A DNA stretch of 64,000 bases. It comes from Planctomycetota bacterium (GTDB taxonomy: Bacteria; Planctomycetota; MHYJ01; WSZJ01; JACPWG01). The translations under genes were made by a program, and so were the position numbers. The notes under the pieces are model-generated. The model searched no databases and was not told the origin of the DNA. It saw nothing but the letters and a program-made list of their open reading frames with translations. The stretch spans positions 60,907 to 124,906 of the forward strand of contig JACPWG010000091.1 of NCBI GenBank assembly GCA_016197205.1, written 5' to 3'. Position 1 is the stretch's first letter. Each line of letters opens with the position of its first letter. This document shows positions 53,761-61,938 of this stretch, piece after piece.

Positions 53761-54243
53761 ATGAGTCGAGCCCTCGCCTCCACTTCGGGGGCGGTCTGCG
53801 CCATCCTTCTGGCAGGTTGCGGCGCCGTCCGCGTCGCGGAGCCGCCGCCCGCAACGGGAAGTGAGCGGCCGCCGACCGTCCCGGCGGCGATCGCCATCGT
53901 CCGCATGGCGGCGCTGCTCCACTACGGAGCGGCCAACGAGGAACGGCTGCGCGTTGACGCCGAGGGCGTAACCCTCGAGGCGGCGACGGGGCCGAACACC
54001 TCCGACGGCCGGAAGCGGTCCGACGAGCGGATCGTGTGGTCCAAGTTGCAGGCGGCGCGCGTGTCGAAGGACTTGGCGGGCGTCTATGGCGTCGAGCTGT
54101 TCCACCTGCCCGGGCCCTTCCCCATGTTCCCGTCCGCCGCGAAGGTCCTCACCTGGGCGAGGGGCCGAGACGACGCGCACCGCCTCTGCGCGGCGATCCA
54201 GGTCCTGATCGAGAACGCGCGTGGGATCCCCCCGCCACGGTAG
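53761..54243 (+). CDS. Lipoprotein, 160 aa, unknown function
   Basis: The N-terminus SRALASTSGAVCAILLAGC is a lipoprotein signal with the modified Cys at about 20, then a Pro-rich linker (ATGSERPPTVPAA). The compact remainder (about 110 residues) alternates strands and helices: LLHYGAANEERLRVDAEGVTL, IVWSKLQAARVSKDLAGVYGVELF (in parts), and a final helix LCAAIQVLIENARG. This resembles PH-like small domains, but I cannot assign it. It is divergent from the SDR gene, 144 bp away. Confidence 0.7.
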   Translation: MSRALASTSGAVCAILLAGCGAVRVAEPPPATGSERPPTVPAAIAIVRMAALLHYGAANEERLRVDAEGVTLEAATGPNTSDGRKRSDERIVWSKLQAARVSKDLAGVYGVELFHLPGPFPMFPSAAKVLTWARGRDDAHRLCAAIQVLIENARGIPPPR

Positions 54244-54341
54244 GACGCCTGGGGCGAAAGGGGAGACCCTCGTCGGGCCGGGGGCAGCCGGCGGAGGAAT
54301 AGCCTAGCACCCGTGTTCGTCTTTGCTTGCAGCCACCCGCG

Positions 54342-55088
54342 TTAGGGCTGATAGTACGCCGCGGTCGTGGCCGACCAGTAGGCGGCGTATTCGTCGGAGA
54401 GGTCATGGATGGCGCCGGGGAGGAGGACGCCGTAGAGGTACGCTGCGGCGGCCTGCGGGATGAGGCCGGGATCGGTGAGGGAAACCTGGAAGACCGAGCG
54501 AAGGATCGCGGTCTTGACCTGGTCCTTCGAGACCTGACCGTCGAGCCCGACCACGATGAGGTCGAGGATCGCGTCGTCGGTGACGACGAAAAGCGGCAGC
54601 GTGTGCGCCGGATGCGAGCGCAGCGTCATCGCGTCGAACGCGAGCCGGATCTGGAGCACAGAGTACCGCGGCCCGTCGTCCACGGTCGTCCACGAGAAGA
54701 CCGGGTGCGGAATCGGAGAGCCGACCCACGAGGTGTGCAGGACGCGCTTCGTGCGCCGGTGATGCGCCTGAGCGGCGGCCACTGCGGCGGAGAAGGCCCC
54801 GTCCTGGTCGACGTGTTCGTACCAGCCGAGCGCGAACTGGTGCTCGTGCGGCGTGACCGCGTGCGCGAGCAGCTTCCCGGCGATCACGGCCGTGTCGGTC
54901 TGGTAGGACGTGGGCAGGTAGTGGTTCAGGTCGGCGAGGATGGCGCCGGCCACGAAGTAGGGATCGGCGTTTACGGCCTCGGCCCCGCCCGCGTGGGTGT
55001 TCAGGTTACTCGGGAGGGCGGGGCGGGGAGCGAGGGCGAGGGCGGCGGCAGCGAAGGCGACAGGGAGCGCGAGGGCTCGAAAACGCAT
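54342..55088 (-). CDS. Secreted protein, possibly zinc-dependent phospholipase C-like
   Basis: The 248-residue protein starts with a signal peptide (ALALPVAFAAAALALAPRPALP). The mature part is helical, with spaced histidines and acids: NTHAGGAEAVNADPYFVAGAILADLNHYLP, LLAHAVTPHEHQFALGWYEHVDQDG and AQAHHRRTKRVLHTSW (first two in parts). The AGAILAD and LLAHAVTPHEHQFALGW patterns recall the zinc-dependent phospholipase C/S1-P1 nuclease-like fold used in many planctomycete exoproteins. The ligands cannot be fixed by eye, so this is tentative. Confidence 0.5.
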   Translation of the reverse strand: MRFRALALPVAFAAAALALAPRPALPSNLNTHAGGAEAVNADPYFVAGAILADLNHYLPTSYQTDTAVIAGKLLAHAVTPHEHQFALGWYEHVDQDGAFSAAVAAAQAHHRRTKRVLHTSWVGSPIPHPVFSWTTVDDGPRYSVLQIRLAFDAMTLRSHPAHTLPLFVVTDDAILDLIVVGLDGQVSKDQVKTAILRSVFQVSLTDPGLIPQAAAAYLYGVLLPGAIHDLSDEYAAYWSATTAAYYQP

Positions 55089-55224
55089 GCTCGACCTCCG
55101 GAGGGGTTATTTGCGCAGGCCGGAAAGGGTGCAACAGTATAGTAACGGGCGGCCTGATGCGCAACTGCTTTTCCGGTTCGGACGGTGCTTCCGGGCGCGA
55201 GAAGCGCGCATTTCCGGAAGAACG

Positions 55225-57126
55225 TCATTTCGGGCCCGTGCCGCTCGCCGGGGCGGGGGGCGTGGACGGACTCTCGGCGTCCGCCGGCGTCCCGCGCCCT
55301 TCGGCCCAGGCGCCGAGCGTGATCGCGATCCCGAGGCAGAGGACGACGGCGGCGCTGACGACCGGCAGCACCTTCATGAGACGACCGCCGCCCGACCAGC
55401 GCGAGAGCCGCTCACCAGCGGTCACCATCAGGATGCCGATGACGACGAGGACGAGCGCAAGCCCCAGGCTGAAGGCCAGGATGAGCGTCAGCCCCCAGAC
55501 GATCCGGCGAAAGTAGACGGCGGTCAACAGCACCACGATCGCGGTCGGACACGGGACGATGCCGCCCGACACGCCCATCGAGATGAGACTCGCAAGCGTC
55601 ACCGGCTCGGCGGACGCCTCAGCCTGCGGCGCCGCGGCAGTCATGGGGAGGGGCTGGAGAGTCTCGGGCCCCGCCTCGGAAACCGCCTCCCCCGCCAAGA
55701 CCGGCGCAGGGGGCGCGGGGTGCTCGTGCGTCAGCCCCTGCTCGTGCAGGTGGCGGTGCTCCTCCTCGCTCCGCAAGGCCACGCCGTGTTCGTGTTCGTG
55801 TTCGTGATCATGGTCGTCATCGTGGTCTGAATCGTGCACAGGGTCACGGTCGTGGTCATGATCGTGCCCGGCGACGTAGGCATTATCGTGATCGTGGCCT
55901 TGCGCCTCATCATGCTGATGCTCGTGCTCGTGTTGCTCCTCATGCCCGTGGCTGTGCTCCGGGCCGCCGCGGCCTGCGTGCACGTGCGTCCCGAACGGGC
56001 CGTGCACGTGCCCATGATCGATCGGCGAAAGTCCGAGCGCCTGCCGCGTTCGAACGATCAGCAGCGTCAGGCCGATGCCCGCTACCCCCAGGCCGGAGAG
56101 GACGCCCAGCCACATGCTCACGGACGACAAAAGGGAGCTCATCTCCACCCAGCGCGTCAGGAGCAGCATGAGCACGCCAAGAATCACGACGCTCGACATA
56201 TGGGTGACGGTGACCGTCGAACCCAGCACGATCGCGTTCCAGACCGTGCCGCGCGTCCCGATCAGATAGGCGCCGACCAGCGCCTTGCCGTGCCCCGGCG
56301 AGAGCGCATGCCCCGCCCCCCACAGGAAAGAAAGCAGGAGCGCGATCGCCACCAGGCTCGGCGTCAAGCGTTCGGCCCGGATCGACGCCTTCGTCCGCGC
56401 CAGCAGGGTGTCTCCCAGCGTCTCCGGCTGATCGGGCATCGCCTTCCTCGTGGTCGCGGCCGAGGGCTCCCACCCCTGGCTCGCCGGCGTCGTCTTCACG
56501 CGAAAGGCCGACCCGGAAAGTTCGAACCGGCCTTTCGGGACGCCCTGCCTGAACCGCTCCGCCCCGTCCGCGTCCTTGTACTCCACGAGGATGTTGTCCC
56601 CGTGCTCGATCAGGACCCTTGTCAGCGCCGGCGCCTCCATGACGTTGCGCGGGTAGAAACCGATCACGTGATCGCCCGGCGAGAAACCGGGCACCTCCAG
56701 GGTGTACTCGAAATTGATCCGCACGGGGTCGATCGGAAGGGTCTCCGCCGCGTCCGTCCAGGGCGGTCGGGAAAGGACGCAGCGCCGGTCCGCCTCGTTG
56801 TCCTTGTCGATCTCGAGGAGGAACACCTCCTGCCCCTCGGCCTCGAATTGCTTCTGCAGGGCGGCCATGAACGCCGCCGCCTCGGGCGGGTCCACCCGCC
56901 CGTTCCCGTCGGTGTCCAGCCGCTTCCGATAGTCGATCGCAGCCAGCTCGCCGATCCTGATCCAGTAATCGACGGTGATCCGGTCCTTCCAGACCTTCAA
57001 CTCGCAGGTCACGCCGACCCCCTGGACGCGGCGATCGGTCAGGTCGTGCGCGCGGACCGGCGCCGCGAACGACAAGAGAACGAGCACCGCGGAGACGTGG
57101 AACCAGCGACGAGCGAGGCCGAGCAT
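55225..57126 (-). CDS. NicO-family nickel/cobalt exporter with exported N-terminal domain
   Basis: The 633-residue protein has a signal peptide, an exported domain of about 215 residues with an EF-hand-like loop (DTDGNGRVDPPE, 71-82), then the transporter. The first half has HALSPGHGKALVGAYLIGT, the metal-binding helix of RcnA/NicO proteins. A His/Asp-rich loop of over 100 residues (about 370-475, HDHDHDRDPVHDSDHDDD) follows. The second half opens with GGIVPCPTAIVVLL. RcnA-type proteins export Ni2+ and Co2+, and the His-rich loop probably captures metal. Its role here, export or supply, is not settled by sequence. Confidence 0.85.
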   Translation of the reverse strand: MLGLARRWFHVSAVLVLLSFAAPVRAHDLTDRRVQGVGVTCELKVWKDRITVDYWIRIGELAAIDYRKRLDTDGNGRVDPPEAAAFMAALQKQFEAEGQEVFLLEIDKDNEADRRCVLSRPPWTDAAETLPIDPVRINFEYTLEVPGFSPGDHVIGFYPRNVMEAPALTRVLIEHGDNILVEYKDADGAERFRQGVPKGRFELSGSAFRVKTTPASQGWEPSAATTRKAMPDQPETLGDTLLARTKASIRAERLTPSLVAIALLLSFLWGAGHALSPGHGKALVGAYLIGTRGTVWNAIVLGSTVTVTHMSSVVILGVLMLLLTRWVEMSSLLSSVSMWLGVLSGLGVAGIGLTLLIVRTRQALGLSPIDHGHVHGPFGTHVHAGRGGPEHSHGHEEQHEHEHQHDEAQGHDHDNAYVAGHDHDHDRDPVHDSDHDDDHDHEHEHEHGVALRSEEEHRHLHEQGLTHEHPAPPAPVLAGEAVSEAGPETLQPLPMTAAAPQAEASAEPVTLASLISMGVSGGIVPCPTAIVVLLTAVYFRRIVWGLTLILAFSLGLALVLVVIGILMVTAGERLSRWSGGGRLMKVLPVVSAAVVLCLGIAITLGAWAEGRGTPADAESPSTPPAPASGTGPK

Positions 57127-57131
57127 CGGGG

Positions 57132-57272
57132 AAATCCCCTACCGCGAAGAGCCGCGAATGGAGCCAACGCACCGCGAATTACGCTGATTTCGCGAAGGAA
57201 GAACGGAAGGAGGCGAAACCGCGGCGAGCGAACAGCGGAGCGCCACAATTCTCAAATGTCAAATCTCAAATC
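57132..57272. repeat. Low-GC spacer repeats
   Basis: CCGCGAA and its variants recur at 57140-57200, and CAAATCTCAAATCTCAA at about 57255-57275, just past the end of the next operon. No gene is present. Confidence 0.6.
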
Positions 57273-58055
57273 TCAATTCCCCCCTACCGGCGGCGCCCCC
57301 TCGAGGCGGCGAGCCGGGACCTTCACCAGCTCTTCCAGGCCGCGGCGCTGCTCGACGGTGAGCGAGGGACCCAGCCGTTCCCCGATCGCACGCGTCCAGC
57401 CCAGCTCCCCTTCCTGCCAGACGGGGAACGGCACGTCGGCGAGCTGACGCGGCCCCGCGGCGGCCACGGCTTCCTCCGCGACGCCCGCCACGATCCGATC
57501 CAGCTCCGCCGCCTGATCCGCCGCCAGCGACAGCCGCTCCCTCCACACGCGGCCGAGGTGCGCGAACTGCCCTTCCATGTACCGGCGATAGGCACGGATG
57601 CGCCCGTCCTGGATCGCGCGGCCGATCTCGACGCCGACCGGAGACCCGCTTGCGGTCACTTTCTCCTCCACGGCGGCGAGCCGCGCGTCCACGCCCGGCG
57701 CGCGCACGCGGCCGGAAGCCTCGTCGCGAAGCACCTTCACCTCCGCCTCCAACAAGGCGACATCGGCGTCAAGCGCCGCCAAGCGGGCGGCGACGGGCGA
57801 GGGCTGCTCGCCGGCTGCCGGCGCGACCGCGACCGCCGGCCCGGGCGCGGCAACGGCAGGCGTCCACTTCCCCGAGGGATCTTCGAAAGGGAACGCCGCC
57901 CGCGCCCGATCGGCGGGGACAAGCGGCCCGTGGTTGCGCATCTCCTTGATGTACGCCTCGATCGAGAGCATCCGGCCGTACACCCGGCAAGCGCCGACGA
58001 ACGTCCCCACCAGGAGCACGACCAGCACGGCCAGGCGCGTCCAGGGGTCCATCAC
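57273..58055 (-). CDS. Membrane-anchored coiled-coil protein (third gene of operon)
   Basis: The 260-residue protein has one N-terminal span (LAVLVVLLVGTFVGAC), an Ala/Pro linker, a coiled coil (RLAALDADVALLEAEVKVLRDEA, in parts) and a C-terminal helical module with LAADQAAELDRIVAG and LTVEQRRGLEELVK, reminiscent of LTXXQ/Spy-type helices. Its start overlaps the upstream stop by ATGA. The same plan (span, coil, two LT/DQ-type helices) is shared by all three genes of this operon, though sequence identity is low. Function is unknown; periplasmic chaperone or envelope sensing is only a guess. Confidence 0.7.
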   Translation of the reverse strand: MMDPWTRLAVLVVLLVGTFVGACRVYGRMLSIEAYIKEMRNHGPLVPADRARAAFPFEDPSGKWTPAVAAPGPAVAVAPAAGEQPSPVAARLAALDADVALLEAEVKVLRDEASGRVRAPGVDARLAAVEEKVTASGSPVGVEIGRAIQDGRIRAYRRYMEGQFAHLGRVWRERLSLAADQAAELDRIVAGVAEEAVAAAGPRQLADVPFPVWQEGELGWTRAIGERLGPSLTVEQRRGLEELVKVPARRLEGAPPVGGN

Positions 58056-58972
58056 TTTTCCTCCGGCGCGGGTTTCGGCCGCCGGAAGAACCAGCTCCCG
58101 CGCTCGTCCTGCCGATACTTCAGCACCTGGAGCGGCGTGAGCCCCGCCTCGACCTCGCGATCGATTTTCGAACGCACTTCGGCCGACGCGCGCTCCATGT
58201 CCGCGAAGCTCTCGAACTCCCCCTCAAGAAACCGCGCGGAGACGCCGGCGATCGCGTCGGCCTGCGCGCGCATCGCCTTCTCGAGGCGGGCGGCCTGTTC
58301 GGGGGCGAGCTCCAGGAGCTTCGTCAGCCGCTCGACCTCGCCCGGGAGATCGCGATCGATCTGCGCCCTGAGGTCGACGACGCGGCGGTCGTGGAGTCGG
58401 GCCGCGACTTCGCGCCGGTACTCGTCCGTCCCGGGGCGCGCGGTCGGCGCGACCACCTCCAAGCGCGCGCGTTCGAGGGCGCGTGAGAGCGTGGCGATCC
58501 GGTCCATCCGGAGGGCGCGCAGGCGGGCCTCGTCCGCATCCGTCGCATGGGCCAGCTCGGCGAGCTCGCGCGCCGCCTGGTCGACGCGCGTCTGTAGCCG
58601 CATGGCCCAGGCGTCGAGTTCTACGGGCGTCGGCTTCGAGGAGACGGAGGCGACGGCGGGGGCATCCGCGGCCGTTGGTCGCGGACGCGACGGGGCCGGT
58701 GCCGGTGCCGTGGCGGCAAGCGCCGCGAGTCGACGCGCCCGCAATTCCATCGTCGCGATTTCCTCGCTCTGCCGCGCGACACCCCCACGGGTCACGTTGA
58801 GCATGTAGAGCAGCCAGAGCCAGCCCGCGAGCACCAGCAGGACGCCGACGCGCGCGACCGAGAGCGACCTGGAGAGGAAAGCGGTGCGCGGGGTCGGGCC
58901 CATCCCGCCGCCGACGCCGAGCTGAGGAGACGACTTCGTCCTGGTCTCCATGCCGAGCTTGCCCTCCTTCAT
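58052..58972 (-). CDS. Membrane-anchored coiled-coil protein (second gene of operon)
   Basis: The 306-residue protein from the ATG at 58972 overlaps the upstream stop by ATGA. A Met eight codons on (58951) has AGGAGGG upstream and may be the real start. One span (VGVLLVLAGWLWLLYML), a Pro/Ala linker, a coiled coil (RLQTRVDQAARELAELAHA) and a C-terminal helical pair (LLELAPEQAARLEKAMRAQA; GLTPLQVLKYRQDERGSWFF) follow the family plan of its neighbours. The Leu-Thr-Pro-x-Gln word is typical of LTXXQ helices. No enzyme motif is seen. Confidence 0.7.
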   Translation of the reverse strand: MKEGKLGMETRTKSSPQLGVGGGMGPTPRTAFLSRSLSVARVGVLLVLAGWLWLLYMLNVTRGGVARQSEEIATMELRARRLAALAATAPAPAPSRPRPTAADAPAVASVSSKPTPVELDAWAMRLQTRVDQAARELAELAHATDADEARLRALRMDRIATLSRALERARLEVVAPTARPGTDEYRREVAARLHDRRVVDLRAQIDRDLPGEVERLTKLLELAPEQAARLEKAMRAQADAIAGVSARFLEGEFESFADMERASAEVRSKIDREVEAGLTPLQVLKYRQDERGSWFFRRPKPAPEEK

Positions 58973-59757
58973 TTCCGCCCCGAACCCGGGAGCCGTGCGC
59001 GCGACTTTCGGCTGGCCTTGTCCGCGACGTACTTCTGAAATTGCTCTTCGGTCAGGATGGGTCGGAGCTGCCCCTCGTAGCGGTCCTCGAGCTCCCGCCA
59101 CAGTTTCTGGTTCTCCTCCTCCGACCGGAACTGCCCCTCGAAGGCCGTGCTGTAGAGCTTGGACAGGTCGAGGAAAAACGCCTCCAGGACTTCCTTGATG
59201 CGCGGCTCCTGCGAGGCGTCCAGCTCCAGCTTCGTCTTCAGGTCCTTGAACGTCTGCTGGACGAGGTTGGGGAGAAAGGCGCGGAACATCCGCTGCCGCT
59301 GCTCGGTGTTCACCTCGCGCACGGCCTGGTCGACCTCTTCGGAGCGGGCGGTGCCGGCATCGGTGAGCGCGAGCGCCCGCGCGGCCTCCTCGACCCGGTC
59401 CACCTCCGGGAGAAGGTCGGCCTCCGCGGCCACGGCCGCGGCGCGAAGGCGACCCAAGGCCGCGCTCGCCTGGCTGCGCAAGGCGGGCACGCGTTCCTCG
59501 ATGTCCACGATGCGGCGACGAAGGGACTCGTTCGCCGCCGCCGACTCGTTCGCCGCCGAGGCTGTCCGGACGCGGGCCGCGCGGGACCCCAGCGCTGCGT
59601 CGGCAGCGGTCGCCTGCGCAGGGCTCAGCTCGCCTCGCTCCAGCGCCGCCAGCCGCTCGCGATTGCGCAAGGCGCCGGAAGAGGCCTCCACGCCCAGGTA
59701 GCCCGCGAGCAGGAGCACGCAGGCCATGAGCGCAGCTTCGGGCATCCACGTTCGCAC
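58969..59757 (-). CDS. Membrane-anchored coiled-coil protein (first gene of operon)
   Basis: The 262-residue protein from the GTG at 59757, chosen because TGGAGACGCCC precedes it, while the ATGs at 59793 and 59745 lack ribosome sites. One span (ALMACVLLLAGYLG) is followed by LSPAQATAADAALGSRAA, a long coiled coil, and a C-terminal LTXXQ-like pair (ELDASQEPRIKEVLEAF; LRPILTEEQFQKYVADKA). It heads a tight three-gene operon. The frame remains open upstream through the 135-bp repeat, which is not part of the gene. Confidence 0.7.
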   Translation of the reverse strand: MRTWMPEAALMACVLLLAGYLGVEASSGALRNRERLAALERGELSPAQATAADAALGSRAARVRTASAANESAAANESLRRRIVDIEERVPALRSQASAALGRLRAAAVAAEADLLPEVDRVEEAARALALTDAGTARSEEVDQAVREVNTEQRQRMFRAFLPNLVQQTFKDLKTKLELDASQEPRIKEVLEAFFLDLSKLYSTAFEGQFRSEEENQKLWRELEDRYEGQLRPILTEEQFQKYVADKASRKSRARLPGSGRK

Positions 59758-59811
59758 GGGCGTCTCCAGCGGGGAGAGATTGGAATGTCTCATTATAGAG
59801 GAAGTTGGCCG

Positions 59812-60029
59812 TCGATGCAAAATCCCAAATCCCAAATCCCAAGTCAGGCTTGCGCCCGAAACCGAAAGGGAACCACAGATTTCCCAGCGCAGCCGCCGGC
59901 CGCAACCAAAGGGACGAGCCACCGAAGACGCCGAAAACACCGAAAGACGAACCGCCCATTTCGCCGATTTCGCGAATTTTCTGCGGAGAATTCGTTGCCA
60001 GAAAAACAAGCTTTTGCGAGCTTGTGTCA
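59812..60029. repeat. CAAATCCC word repeat plus 135-bp element (copy 2 of 2)
   Basis: AAAATCCCAAATCCCAAATC runs from about 59818. At 59895-60029 lies the exact inverted copy of 5913-6047. The region separates the divergent coiled-coil operon and sppA. Confidence 0.88.
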
Positions 60030-60113
60030 ATGTCCGCCTCTTCGAGCCCTCCGGGCACGCGCCCTCCCCGGCCACGACAACCTCCCACCGACGAAATGCA
60101 GTGAGGAAGACCC

Positions 60114-61283
60114 ATGTCGGACGCCGCAACTCCGTCACAGCCCCAGCCCGAGCCCCCGCAGGTCCCGCTCGCTTCCACGGCGCCGTCCCCGCCGGTCCCC
60201 GGCCCGAGCGGCAACATGGGTCCCGCGCCCGCCAACGGCCCCGGCGGCGGACCGAGCACGCCCGCGCGCCGCCGCTCTCCGGCGGGCTGCATCGTGATCC
60301 TCAGCCTTTGCCTCCTCTGCCTGTGCATCGGCTCCGGCATCGTCGCCGTCCTCGTCAGCGCCCTCTCCGCCGCCGGCGCCGGCGGGACCGACAAGCTGAC
60401 GGAGCACTTCGTCGAAGGGGACCTCCGCGCCGAGGACAAGATCCTGCGCCTCCAGGTCCACGGCGTGATCATGGGCGGCCGCGGCGGCCTGTTTTCCATC
60501 ACCGAGAGCGATCCGAAGGGGGACCTGCGACGCGCGCTCCGGAAGGCGGGGGAGGACGAGCACGTCCGCGCGATCCTCCTCGACATCGACAGCCCCGGCG
60601 GCGGCGTCACCGAAAGCGACATCATGTACCAGGAGCTCCTGGCGTGGAAGAGCGCGCACCCGAAGGTGAAGATCGTCGCCCTCTTCGGCGACACCGCGGC
60701 CTCCGGCGGCTACTACGTCGGCAGCGCCGCCGACTGGATCATCGCCCACCCCTCAACCCTTACCGGCTCCATCGGCGTCATCCTCTCCTACATGAACTTC
60801 GAGGAGTTGATGAAGAAGTACGGGGTGAAGGAAGTCGTGTACAAGTCGGGTGCGAAAAAAGACATCGTGTCCGTGTCGCGCCTGCCCACGCCCGAGGAGG
60901 AGCGCCTGCTCCAGGGCGTGGTCGTGAGTCTCTACGACCGGTTCGTGGACGTGGTCGCGGCGGGGCGCAAGGGGAAAGCGCGGAACCTGACGGCCGAGAC
61001 CATCCGGCCGCTCGCGGACGGGAGCGTCTTCACCGGCACGCAGGCCCTCGAAAACGGCCTGGTGGACGAGGTGGGCTACCTGGACGATGCGATCAAGCGC
61101 GTGAAGGCCATGACCGGGCTCACGAAGGCGCGCCTGGTGGAATACCGGGCGTTGACCGGCCTCCTGGCCTCGCTCCAGAGCCGTCTTGACGCGGCGCCGC
61201 CCGAGGCCGCGCTGGCCGTCGAGGCGCGGCGCTTCGTCGAGGGGGACGGCGCGCGGCTGCTCTATCTGTGGAGGGCGCGCTGA
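60114..61283 (+). CDS. sppA: Signal peptide peptidase (S49 family)
   Basis: This membrane protease degrades cleaved signal peptides and other membrane peptides. The 389-residue protein has a Pro-rich cytoplasmic N-terminus, one span (CIVILSLCLLCLCIGSGIVA), and one S49 domain of the short Bacillus type: LLDIDSPGGGVTESD, nucleophile S197 in GDTAASGGYYV, HPSTLTGSIGVI, and general base K249 in KSGAKKDIVS, 52 residues after the Ser as in B. subtilis SppA. GAGGAAG precedes the ATG. It stands alone, with repeats on both sides. Confidence 0.92.
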   Translation: MSDAATPSQPQPEPPQVPLASTAPSPPVPGPSGNMGPAPANGPGGGPSTPARRRSPAGCIVILSLCLLCLCIGSGIVAVLVSALSAAGAGGTDKLTEHFVEGDLRAEDKILRLQVHGVIMGGRGGLFSITESDPKGDLRRALRKAGEDEHVRAILLDIDSPGGGVTESDIMYQELLAWKSAHPKVKIVALFGDTAASGGYYVGSAADWIIAHPSTLTGSIGVILSYMNFEELMKKYGVKEVVYKSGAKKDIVSVSRLPTPEEERLLQGVVVSLYDRFVDVVAAGRKGKARNLTAETIRPLADGSVFTGTQALENGLVDEVGYLDDAIKRVKAMTGLTKARLVEYRALTGLLASLQSRLDAAPPEAALAVEARRFVEGDGARLLYLWRAR

Positions 61284-61938
61284 CCCCGCGCTTTCGGGCA
61301 AGGTTCAAATCGCCGCCGACGTAGAGCCCAGCCGACAACCCTGCCTCGCCTCGTGGGCACGGCAGCGCCGTGCCCCTACGGAGGTCGGCCGACGGCGATC
61401 TGTGACTCGGATTTGAACCATGCCCGATTTCGCCCGCGGAAAAACTCTTGAGCTTCCGCCGCGGGAAGACTATCATGCCGGGCAGAGCCGCGGGGAGGTC
61501 ACCCGGGCCGCGGGGTTCCACCCGGACCTCCGACCCCCGACCTTCTCCCCGACTCAAAAAAAAGCCTCTGCCCTGCTCGTAATGGACGTTAACAGGGGAA
61601 CCCACGAAATCACCCAGGGGGCCCCATCTTTGGCGGCGAAAGATACGCCCCGCGAGGGGACTTCCGAACCCGCTAAGCGGCGCCCACCTTGACGAACCTG
61701 GGTTCCTTTCAACTCCATACGGCAAGGGTGGAGGTTTTTTTATGCCCGCATTCGACCCCTCCTTGGCGAGCGTGGGCGGGGGGTCCCGACGCGGGGTGCG
61801 CGCAGGACGGGAGCATTGCTGATTGCGGATTGCCGATGGCTGAGTACGGGCCCGGAGGGCGGCGGAAGCGATCGGCGACCCCGGTCCCTCAGCAATCGTC
61901 AACCGGCAAGCAGCGATCGTCAATCCCCAGGAGGCTTC
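61284..61938. repeat. Repeat-rich spacer with a family E inverted-repeat element
   Basis: GGTTCAAATCGCCGCCGA at about 61304 is inverted as GGCGATCTGTGACTCGGATT plus TGAACC ending at about 61419, framing GGGCACGGC-AGC-GCCGTGCCC at 61353-61373. Later, GATTGCGGATTG-type words run at 61812-61850 and recur as complements up to about 61925. I see no supported gene in these 655 bp; short open frames there have no ribosome site. Confidence 0.7.

Noticed and set aside
61420..61692. A 90-codon open frame after sppA
   Set aside because: It begins in a repeat end, has no ribosome site, and its product has no recognisable or coding-like pattern.
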